Source: Eurosta solidaginis
Taxonomy: Eukaryota; Arthropoda; Insecta; Diptera; Tephritidae
Direction of reading: 5' to 3'
DNA length: 64,000 nucleotides
Assembly (NCBI RefSeq): GCF_040869045.1
Contig: NC_090323.1
Location: 152,726,426 to 152,790,425, forward strand
Below are positions 11,681-20,600 of this stretch, piece after piece. A program made the position numbers and the translations under genes. Below the pieces are notes generated by a model that was given only the letters and a program-made list of their open reading frames with translations, made no database searches and was not told where the DNA came from. Within the stretch, counting starts at the first letter, position 1, and each line of letters starts with the position of its first letter.

Positions 11681-13081
11681 ATTCAATAATGCTGTGATCG
11701 TTACTCAAGGTTGTTCTTACCTTTGAAACTGTTGGAGCTGCTCTGGTTGCATCGTTTTCTCGCGATATATTTATAATAGAAGATGTGTGTTGTAAAAATA
11801 TACGCAAATTATTTGTTAAGGATGCAAAATACTCTCCTATGCCGTGTTAAAACACCATATATAATCAATAATTGGAATCAAAACAAGCAATATTCATACA
11901 AAATTTATGAATGGCAACAAACATTTGTTTTTAATTTTACGACGAATAAAATTAATTTAATAACAATTTGCACCCCATCGAATTTATAACCACTTGAAAT
12001 GTTAGAACATTTTTTAAGACCATAAAAAACGCATATCTATGCTTCTAGCATTAAAACTAACAAAACATTCGCATGCAACAATAACACGCAGTGCAGTACG
12101 TTTTGTGAGTTTATGTGGCGCCGCGTGAATTTGTTTATTTGTTTTTTTTTTCGATAAAAATATTTACTGCTATTTTACATGCATTGTTGGCTTGATTCGT
12201 TATTTTGGTAGTTTTTTTTTTTTTACCAATATCAAAAAGTTTTTTTTTTTTAATGTTTCACACTATTGTCATTCTGCGGCTTGAAAAGGAAAAAGATGAC
12301 TCTTTACGCTTTAAAAGACGAGAAACAGAGAAAACCTTACTTGCTTTCTTAGCAGTTTACAACAAATGTTTTTTTAAATACTGTCATATAAAATGAATGC
12401 TATAACATCTGTAAAAAATAACATAACAAGTAAAAATCTTTCTGAAAAAATACTCTTTGCAAATTTCATGCGATTTTGGAATTTTAGTTAAATTTTCCAG
12501 AAATTTGCTTATAATTCCTACTTGTCGTTTAGCTTACCACAAAAACCGCCACATGCACGACACCACATATTGCACGCTTAACTTTTGCTAACAAAATTTT
12601 AATTAAAGTTGCCACAAACATCCTTGGATAGGATGTGTACATAAGGTGAGAGATAGTAACTGTAAAATACAGCTAGCTTGAAGTCTTATGGCTTCTCTCT
12701 CATATTCATAGACTTAATAGACTCACCCACAGCACACACATACTAATAAGAAGCAAGAGCCTCAAGGATATAAAATATGTAAACTGTTAAAGTATGTAAA
12801 AATATTGTTTTATTGATTTTTATAGTTATTAACAATAATGGAATTTCTGTGGCAACAAAAAAAAAAATTATTCACAATTTTTATTATGGCATGCAAGCAC
12901 CACCTGGTAGGGCTTAAATTAATGCTGAACAACATTGGAGTTTGACAAAATTAGTAGAGCATGACGGCGTTCTTTTTAATAATTTTTATACTTGCATTAG
13001 CGAACGTGAAAATAGCATTGGTAATTTTTAACAAAGGTTTTTGTTTTTGGTATTAGAGAAAAATTGTAAAGATTACGAACG
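11681..13081. other. AT-rich unassigned sequence
   Basis: Long poly-T and poly-A runs (near 12140, 12212, 12240, 12860) and no gene or element were seen. The frames at 11783-11989 and 12205-12396 have no family features. Confidence 0.4.
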
Positions 13082-13222
13082 GCGAGAGTTACTAGGACAT
13101 GTTTCTGAATTTCACTTCTTCATCAGCTAGCTTTTCGGGAGCTGAGCATTGAACTCGAATCTCCAACATTCATATCAGTGCAAAGGCAGATGCCTTTAGC
13201 TACTCAGCCATATGAATGTCCC
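13082..13222 (-). ncRNA. Structured retroposon-like unit ending in a hammerhead-like core
   Basis: Read on the minus strand from 13222, the unit has a Pol III A-box-like TGGCTGAGTAGC (13210-13199) and a B-box-like GATTCGAGTTC (13161-13151). The A-box region lies between a perfect 10-bp inverted repeat, ACATTCATAT/ATATGAATGT (13219-13210 and 13175-13166). A nested inverted repeat, AAAGGCA/TGCCTTT, lies inside it. Downstream is a hammerhead-like core: GCTAG (13131-13127), CTGATGA (13126-13120), a weak helix II GAA/TTC, GAAA (13105-13102), the palindrome ACATGT, a GTC triplet (13098-13096) and CTAGT, which pairs with GCTAG. tRNA-like plus hammerhead is the layout of schistosome hammerhead SINEs and retrozymes. 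Helix II is only 3 bp, so activity is doubtful. Confidence 0.45.
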
Positions 13223-13459
13223 GTTGCTCGCTGTACAATTGGTCTCTAAGAATTTCCTTTTAATTTCTATTCCTTTTATTCACCATTTTAGGCACATACA
13301 CTCTGTATGTAGTTTATTCCTAATGATGTGGATACGATTTTAGGCGCGCTTATGGAAGCTTAGTAACATTTGTTCGGATTTTTACAGTATTTGTTTTTAT
13401 TACTTCCGCTCTTAATATTATATTAATATGATCATATGTATTTAATTAGCGAGATCTGT

Positions 13460-14205
13460 TATTTCATTTCCCAAGTGGATTTATAACAATAAATAGGAAA
13501 ATCTTCAAATTTAAAAAAATGGGCGTGGCCCTTTTACGACTAAGCAATTTTCTACGTTTAGGGAGCCATAACTCGAAGAAAAATTGACGGATCGTAATAA
13601 AATTTGGTATACAAATTTTCCCTATAGCAGGAAATATTTCTAGGAAAAATCGACGAGATCGGTTAAATCCCATATATAAAATATTTTTAAAAGGGTCGTA
13701 GACAAAAATAATAAGCTATATCATAGCGAAAAAGAGCTTTGCGGCAATAGAATTTTACTTTCTAAATTGAGTTATAACATTAAATTGGAAAACACTAAAA
13801 TTTTTGAAGTTGGGTGTGGCACCGCCCCTTTTATGACTAAGCAATTTTCTATGTTTAGGGAGCCATAACTCGAAGAAACGTTAACATATCGTAATGAAAT
13901 TGTGTACACATATTTTCCTTATAGCAGAAAACATTTCTAGTAAAAATGGACGGGATCTGTTAAAGACCACGACAACTTAGATACAAAAGAAATTTAAAAG
14001 GGTCGTAGACTAGAATAATAAGTTTTGAATCAATGGTATTTCACTTATCAAGTTTTATTGTAAGAGAAAATGGGGAGATATTTTTTTTTTTTTTAACAGG
14101 TGGTGCCACGTGTTATATAGAAAAGTAATTTATCTGAAATGTAATGTACAATTGAAGCTCACGCTGAGTATATAATGTTCGGTTACACCCGAACTTAGAC
14201 ACCTT
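13460..14205 (-). mobile_element. Helentron/mini-me-like element, third subfamily, fragment
   Basis: The terminal part, GAGTATATAATGTTCGG...CCGAACTTAG (hairpin arms at 14177-14182 and 14189-14194), matches the hairpin end of copies A-D in inverted orientation. The interior differs: two roughly 300-bp units, each with a GGGCGTGGC- or GGTGTGGCACCG-type box, a GACTAAGCAATTTTCTA block and GGGAGCCATAACTCGAAGAA (about 13559 and 13858). The opposite end is not clearly defined. There is no coding capacity. Confidence 0.6.
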
Positions 14206-14209
14206 TACT

Positions 14210-14937
14210 GTTTTTATTATTATATTATTGCAAACCTCTATCGGAAAAAAATTAGGTAATAAATTCTACTGTGGTTAAAACTTCTGGTTTCGCTGGATGT
14301 TAGACCCAGTTTCGGTTTCTGTTTCATTTTTTGTGTTTATTTTTTGATATAGAGTTTTCCTTTCTGGAGCTGCTTCTAGTTTTTCAAAATCAGCTCGCTC
14401 TCAATTAGTTTGTTTCAATTTTCCTTTCATTTCTCAGTTTATTATTAAAAATTATAGCGTTTCGTTTTTTAAAATAAATTCAGTTTTGTTTAATTTTTTG
14501 GCTCGTTCCTCAATTAAATATTTAAAACAATTTCGGGTTCGTTCTTTTGAGTCAATTCAGTTGTGTTCCAATTTTTGTTTTGTTCCTCAATTAAATATTT
14601 AAAACAATTTCGGTTTCGCTCTTTAAAGTCAATTAAATTTTGTAACAATTTTTGTTTCATTTCCCAGTTTATTATTAAAAATTATTTTGGTTTCGTTCTT
14701 TAAAAGCAATTCAGCTTAGATTAAATATTAGATTCGTTCTTCAATTAAACTTTATAAATTATTTCGATTTAGTTCCAATTTTTTTATTGTTCTTCTAAAA
14801 TAAGTTGTTTGTGTTTTGTTTCCTTTTATAAAATTATTTGGTAAAATTCGGATTAAGGTGTCGGAAATCAGATTTATTTCAGTTTTAACTTGTTTTTGGC
14901 TTCATTCCTTCAAATTCGTCTGATTTTAATTCAGTTT
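14210..14937. repeat. Degenerate GTTTCGTTCTTTAAA-type repeat (left part)
   Basis: Irregular repeats of about 60-70 bp contain TTCGGTTTCG(T/C)TCTTTAAA, CAATTCAG and TTTATTATTAAAAATTAT segments. The same motif set resumes at 23129-23480, on the far side of the gypsy insertion. The gypsy element therefore landed inside one continuous repeat of about 1.1 kb. Confidence 0.6.
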
Positions 14938-15957
14938 GTTCTGTGAGGACCCCAAAACCGAGGGTTTTGTACCCTCACAACATATACCTATTTTTCATTT
15001 TCATGTTATACAAGAATTGAATTTAACTCTGAATTTAACATTTATACATTTTTATTACATGAATTATACCTTTATGAATTACACGTCAAAACAAATACAT
15101 GCGGTCGCATATTGAATTATTATTTACTAAATTGAAGGATAAACCAGACTTGCGCACTTTTGCACGTAAGCACAATATTTACATTTTTCGCCCACATAAG
15201 TTTCAAATATAGGTCACCCTAACATACACTAAAACATTTGGAAGGAAAATGGAAATGCACAAAAACATAAAATTATGCCGGTCAACCAACCCTTTGCGCA
15301 TCCAATGCACTCAGCCACAAATACAACATAATACATAATAATTTGGATAAACAAAGATCAGCAGTAAAAGTCGCCAAACTAAGCGCTGCTACTAATTGGG
15401 ACTTTTCTCTACATACTTACGTACAAGCATACGACACACCAACGCACGCGCTAAGCAGAAGCCGACAGCATCAAACGAGGCCAACGCACCATCAAAACCA
15501 AGTGACAGCGAACATACGCATAAACACAAATGATCGAATTCGATAGGTAAAGCAAAGACTGGAAAACACGGCAGGCATACAACAAGCGTACGTACGAGAT
15601 TTGGCACATTGTTCGCTATGTATATTAGGGCTCCCTAAAATTGGGATATGAAATGCCGGGATAGCGAATCGCCATACATGATCGAAAATATGCATATATG
15701 TATATATACCGATGTACCACCATATGTATGATAATGGAAAGAGGGAAAACGCATGTTAGCATGTAAGCGTATGTATGTACCAATAGAATACAGCGAAAGT
15801 AGCGTTAACTAGAATTCGATTTTTGCATTTCCAACTTTTATAATTGTTATTGTAAAATTACTGACTGCCTGCGTGCAGTCCTACATAATTTTATAACTGA
15901 GGAATTATTACAACGAATTGTTTTTAGGAAATAACTGTCCACCGGCGAAAAAAATCG

Positions 15958-15990
15958 TATATAAGGGCGGAAAATTAGCTTGTAAGATCA
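15958..15990 (+). promoter_or_regulatory. LTR core promoter (TATA box and candidate initiator)
   Basis: TATATAAG lies at 15958-15965. TCAGAA, fitting the arthropod initiator TCAKT loosely, has its A at 15990, 32 bases downstream of the first T. That spacing is right for a Pol II start, which would put the stem-loop array in the R region. The copy in the 3' LTR is at 22756-22788. Confidence 0.6.
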
Positions 15991-16010
15991 GAAGCTAGGA
16001 GATAGGCATA

Positions 16011-16146
16011 CGAGTCAGTGGGCTTCTACCACTGACCAACACGACCTGAAGGTTTCTACTTCATTTCGTGAATTATTTTATATTCAGTAGGAGGTTTCTA
16101 CTCCAACTGACGGAGAGCTAGCAGAGGGGTTCTACCTCAGCTACTC
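16011..16146 (+). promoter_or_regulatory. Array of four stem-loops with a shared heptaloop in the LTR R region
   Basis: Four consecutive hairpins present the seven-base loops GCTTCTA, GTTTCTA, GTTTCTA and GGTTCTA. Hairpin 1: GTCAGTGG/CCACTGAC (16014-16021 with 16029-16036). Hairpin 2: TGAAG/CTTCA (16047-16051 with 16059-16063), extended below a 2x2 internal loop by CACGA/TCGTG. Hairpin 3: GGAG/CTCC (16090-16093 with 16101-16104), an A-A mismatch, then TCAGT/ACTGA. Hairpin 4: GAGG/CCTC (16124-16127 with 16135-16138), an A-A mismatch, then TAGC/GCTA. Stems change while the loop is kept, as expected of a selected RNA element. The role (packaging, translation, dimerisation or a protein-binding site) is unknown. 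The 3' LTR carries the same array at 22809-22944. Confidence 0.8.
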
Positions 16147-16203
16147 TTATTTAGACAGGGACAAAGAATAGGAGTAGCTCTTAAGGATATCGATCCCTTT
16201 TTA

Positions 16204-16209
16204 AATAAA
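16204..16209 (+). terminator. LTR polyadenylation signal
   Basis: AATAAA lies about 215 bases after the presumed transcription start. In the 3' LTR (23002-23007) the same signal would end the genomic transcript. The R region would then span about 15990-16230. Confidence 0.6.
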
Positions 16210-16326
16210 CTTTATAACGTTTTCAGAACTCCTTTGTCTATTTATTTTCATCGGTATAGGTTCCCCCACCAAATATAGGAACCCTGGACGGACTGGGCAT
16301 ACCTCAGCAGGAATTAGTCCGTCACA

Positions 16327-16393
16327 TATGGCGCCCGAGCAGGCTTATAAATAAAATCACGTATGGCGCCCGAGCAGGCTTAAATAAAATCAA
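16327..16393 (+). promoter_or_regulatory. Tandemly duplicated primer-binding site
   Basis: TGGCGCCCGAGCAGGC begins at 16329, three bases after the LTR end, as expected for a tRNA primer site that starts with TGG. A second copy begins at 16364, inside a roughly 35-bp tandem duplication that also repeats TTATAAATAAAATC with a small deletion. The 15-base core is identical in both. I do not assign the tRNA. Only the LTR-proximal copy is at the right distance to prime minus-strand DNA that ends exactly at the LTR. Confidence 0.8.
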
Positions 16394-16500
16394 GGAAATC
16401 ATCAAGGCTTTACATAAAGGAAGGTAACAAGGATATACGGAAGGCAAAGCAACGAAGGCTAAGCAGACAAACTAACAAGGAAAGATACGCAAATAAGAAA

Positions 16501-17673
16501 ATGGTAAAGGTATCATGGGTATATTATCTGACCCGAGAGGAGCTGGTAAGTTACCACTCGGAGTTCGAGCTGGATGATACGGGAACGGTAGACGAACTAA
16601 GGAAGCGATTGGCGGCGTTCGTACAGGCAGAAAAGGACAACGAGAAATGGCGTGATCGGCTTACAGAACTAGCTCTACAACATGCAAGGACGACATCTAA
16701 TCTAAACAAACCACAGGCAAGTAGTCGGTCGACATCTCCAAGCGCTACGAGAACGGATGGCGAGAATACAACCGGCGCACCCATCCAGCACGAGGTCCCA
16801 CAACCACCACTATATGCGATGCAACAGCCAGGCACATACGCAACCACTATGGACCGGGTAAGAAAATGGGGTTTAAAATACGACGGGGGCAAGGATCCAC
16901 TAGGGTTCATAGAACGCGTGGAAGAACTGGCAGAAGGATACGAAATAAACGTCAACTCGATACCACGAGCATTGCCGGAGCTACTCAAAGACAAAGCGTT
17001 GGTTTGGTACCGAAATAACAACCGGAGTTGGAACGAGTGGGACTCATTCAAGAAAGATTTCCTAAAATTTTTCCTCAGCTCCAGATATTTTGAACAGTTG
17101 GACGACGAGATACGGGCACGCATGCAAAGACCAGGAGAGAAGTTTAAGGATTATGTGCTAGCACTACAAGGGCTGATGCGACATGCCGCCTACACCGAAG
17201 ACCAAAAGCTAAACCGCATATACAGGAACTCCCGCAGAGAAATCCAGCTGTATGTTAAAAGAGGCGAGGTCAGCAGCCTGGAAGAATTGGTAAGTTTGGT
17301 AGAAGATTATGAAAATATTACCCCTGACAGAGATCCGATGCGACCAACGGCAAGACCATTTGTACCAAGGCGCCCAGAAGAACGTTACCAATATATACAG
17401 GCAGAGGAGCGGGAACAGCAGACAGAGAAACAACCATCCCAGAAATCAGACCCGGCACCAAGATACATCGATACAAACACGGCGTGCAGACGATGCGGAG
17501 GAGGCGGCCATGTCGCATACGGTTGCCGTAGCGCTCGCATCGAATTCTGCTGGACATGCGGAAAAGTAGGCACACTCACACGAAATTGTTGTAGACGAAC
17601 GCAGGGAAACGGCCAGAGACCTCATTGGCACCGAGGAGTGGGGTCTCCCCAAACGCAACCTCGGGAAAACTAA
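16501..17673 (+). CDS. gag: Gypsy Gag polyprotein
   Basis: A 390-codon frame starts at the first ATG after the leader. Residues about 11-40 (LTREELVSYHSEFELDDTG, then an Arg/Lys-rich helix) look like a SAP-like N-terminal segment. Residues about 110-270 fit a retrotransposon capsid domain (KYDGGKDPLGFI, then WYRNNNRSWNEWDSFKKDF). C-terminally there is a zinc knuckle, CRRCGGGGHVAYGC (329-342, intact CX2CX4HX4C). A second, CWTCGKVGTLTRNC (350-363), has Thr358 in place of the zinc-binding His. Gag would form particles and bind the RNA genome. The last 64 bases overlap the pol frame, which lies in the -1 frame. The missing His is either an inactivating change in this copy or a family trait. Confidence 0.93.
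   Translation: MVKVSWVYYLTREELVSYHSEFELDDTGTVDELRKRLAAFVQAEKDNEKWRDRLTELALQHARTTSNLNKPQASSRSTSPSATRTDGENTTGAPIQHEVPQPPLYAMQQPGTYATTMDRVRKWGLKYDGGKDPLGFIERVEELAEGYEINVNSIPRALPELLKDKALVWYRNNNRSWNEWDSFKKDFLKFFLSSRYFEQLDDEIRARMQRPGEKFKDYVLALQGLMRHAAYTEDQKLNRIYRNSRREIQLYVKRGEVSSLEELVSLVEDYENITPDRDPMRPTARPFVPRRPEERYQYIQAEEREQQTEKQPSQKSDPAPRYIDTNTACRRCGGGGHVAYGCRSARIEFCWTCGKVGTLTRNCCRRTQGNGQRPHWHRGVGSPQTQPREN
17604..17652 (+). promoter_or_regulatory. Programmed -1 frameshift signal between gag and pol
   Basis: GGGAAAC (17604-17610) is in the correct phase, G-GGA-AAC, for -1 simultaneous slippage, and is a known slippery heptamer. The pol frame has a stop at 17592-17594 and is open from 17595, so the shift must occur between 17595 and the gag stop at 17671; this is the heptamer I found there in the correct phase. 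Five bases downstream, GAGACC (17616-17621) pairs with GGTCTC (17642-17647). Loop bases TTGG (17625-17628) can pair with CCAA (17649-17652), which gives a possible H-type pseudoknot. The structure is inferred by eye. Confidence 0.75.
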
Positions 17674-20600
17674 ACACGTTAAGACATACAAACGGCCGGA
17701 TCTTGGCGAATATTACGGTGAATGGCGAAGAGGTAGTAGCAGCAATCGACACAGGGGCGACGCGGAGCTTTGTGAGTGGAACATTGACAAGAAGGCTGAA
17801 GACAGGTATATTCAAGGCGATAGAAACACGAGTGATACTGGGAGATGGCAAACCTAAGACGATCATAGAAGCGGTAGATGTAGAAGTGAGAATGAGTAAC
17901 CAAGTGCTGCGAAATGAAATGCTAATCCTACCAGGACTAGTCGACGAAGTGGTGCTTAGAACGGATTACCTAGCGAAGGTGAACATGGAGATGAGATGCG
18001 GAGAACAAACGCTAACCTTGAACACAAACAATCAGGAGGAGGATGCGGTCACTTGTACAACAATGGTCGAAAGTAGAAATGGAAGTAGTCACAAAGATAA
18101 CAGCCTAAAAGTTGCGAACACAGACGAGTCGGTGAGTAAATTTCTCAACAAAGAATTACAGATGTTCCAGGAAATGTCAGGTGTATCCAACGTGGCCACG
18201 CACAAGATAGTGATGAGAGACGACCGCTCCATGAAACAAAGATATTACCCGAAGAATCCCAAGATGCAAGAGATTATTAATAAGGAAATCGATGAGCTTA
18301 TCGAGAAAGGTTGCATCGAACCTTCTAGAAGCCCGCACAGCGCACCAATAGTTTTGGCAAGGAAGAAAAATGGTAAATGGAGACTGTGCGTAGATTACCG
18401 CCAACTAAACGCAAGGTCAGTACCAGACGCATACCCGTTACCCCGTATCCAACACATCCTGGATAGATTGAGAAGTGCTCGGTTTATCAGCAGCCTCGAT
18501 TTAAAAAACGGATATTGGCAAATCCCCATGGAAGAAAACAGCAAACAATACACCGCATTCACTGTACCCGGACGTGGGCTTTATCAATGGAAAGTAATGC
18601 CGTTCGGTCTACACTCAGCCCCAGCAACTTTCCAGAGGGCACTCGATCACGTTATAGGACCAGAGTTGGAACCTTACGCATTCGCCTATCTAGATGACAT
18701 CATCATTACGAGCAAAACATTGGAAGAACACATAAGACACCTGGCGGAAGTATTTCAACGGCTGCGAAGAGCAAACCTTAAGATAAACCCGGAAAAATGT
18801 GAGTTTTTTAAGAAAAGTTTAAAGTATCTAGGTCATGTCGTTAGCGAGGAAGGCATTCACACGGACCCGGACAAGATAGCAGCCATCAAAGAGTTGACAC
18901 CGCCAAACAATTTACGCGAACTACGGAGATTCCTAGGAGTGGTATCGTGGTACAGGAGATTCGTCTCAGACTTTTCACAAGTTTCACACCCGTTGACGTC
19001 AATGCTAAAGAAAGGAAGGAAGTGGAAGTGGTCGGAAGAGCAGCAGTTGGCATTCGAAGCATTAAAGGCCGCACTTACCCAAGCACCTGTACTAGCTTGC
19101 CTAGATTTTTCGAAGAAGTTTTGCCTACAGACGGATGCAAGCGATTTTGGCCTCGGAGCAGTGCTCACCCAAGGATCAGACAGCGAAGAACGAGTGATTG
19201 CTTATGCGAGTCGGCGACTTAACAAGGCAGAAACAAATTATTCCCCGACAGAGAAAGAATGTTTGGCAATAGTGTGGGCGATAAGGAAGATGAGACCCTA
19301 CCTAGAGGGATACACGTTCACGGTAATCACAGACCACCTAGCTCTAAAATGGTTAAACGCAATAGACAGTCCGACGGGACGGATTGCTAGATGGGCACTA
19401 GAACTACAACAATACTCATTCGACGTACAGTACCGGAAAGGAAAGCTAAACGTGGTGGCAGATGCACTTTCTAGACAGCCGATGGACGAGCAACTAACTA
19501 CGTTGACAGTAGAGCAAGGCAAAGACGAGTGCAAGTGGCTAAAAGCGAAGATTACAGAGGTAAGAAAGGCTCCGGAGAAATTCCCAGACTATGTGATCGA
19601 GGACGGAAAGCTCTACAGGAGAATAGAGAGTCAAGTTGATGGTGAAGACGCAGTACCGTGGAAGCTATGTGTACCGACCCCACAGAGACGCAGAGTGCTG
19701 GCGGAAATTCATGACACACCATGCGCAGGACACATGGGCGTTCGAAAATCTATTGCACGAGCGACGACACGATATTACTGGCCCGGAATGTTCAGAGACG
19801 TAAGAAAGTACGTACAGCAATGTCATGGATGTCAGGTATACAAACCTAGTCAACAACAGGCCGCGGGTAAGATGTTAACTAAAATTCCAGAAGAACCGTG
19901 GGCAACAGTGTGTGCAGACTTTGTTGGTCCAATGTCACGCTCAAAACATGGTAATACAATGGCATTAGTTTTCGTTGACAGATTTTCAAAATGGGTGGAG
20001 ATAATGGCAATTAGAAAGGCAACAACAGAAAGCGTAGTACGAGGATTTAGAGAGAGAATTTTGGCACGATTTGGCATTCCAAAGGTATTAATCACAGACA
20101 ACGGAGCGCAGTTCGTGAGCAAACGTTTTAAGAAGTATTTGGAGGAGCTTGGCGTAAAACACCAGCTGACAGCACCATACACACCGCAGGAGAATCCGAC
20201 AGAAAGAGCGAACCGCAACATCAAGAGGATGATAGCACAGTTTTCAGGGAATGAGCAGAGAACATGGGACGAGCTGATACCAGAGATAACACTCGCATTA
20301 AACACAAGCGTATGCGAATCGACAGGGTACAGTCCAGCGTATGTAGTACAAGGCAGAGAACCAAGGATTCCCAATAGCCTTTACGACGAGCATACATACG
20401 GTTCAGGTGAGAGAGTAGCTAATCCAGCCGAGAAATCAATGAAGATGAAGGAGATATTCGACATGGTACGACGGAAGCAAGAGCGAGCATCAGCAGAGCA
20501 AGCAAAGCATTATAATTTAAGAAGAAGGCAATGGCGACCGGCTATAGGCGACCTAGTGCTGGTAAAGGAGCATCAGCTGTCAAAAGCGGTGGATAACTTT

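Larger units (their letters stand above)
14942..16326 (+). repeat. Gypsy element 5' LTR
   Basis: A 1385-bp LTR, TGTGAGGACC...CCGTCACA. The first 40 bases fold on themselves: TGTGAGG with CCTCACA (14973-14979) and, inside, AAAACC with GGTTTT. The U3 part holds a small palindrome GACTGC/GCAGTC (15863-15880). A TATA box at 15958, a polyadenylation signal at 16204 and a stem-loop array between them define U3-R-U5. The short frames inside (15343-15546 and minus-strand neighbours) recur identically in the 3' LTR simply because the LTRs are copies. They are not genes. Confidence 0.95.

Noticed and set aside
15343..15546. 67-codon frame in the 5' LTR, repeated exactly at 22141-22344
   Set aside because: It recurs only because the two LTRs are copies. 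It starts with TTG, has no domain and overlaps minus-strand frames of similar quality.
16551..17123. 190-codon minus-strand frame opposite gag
   Set aside because: A shadow of the gag coding frame, with no independent features.
19850..20374. 174-codon minus-strand frame opposite the integrase
   Set aside because: A shadow of the pol frame.
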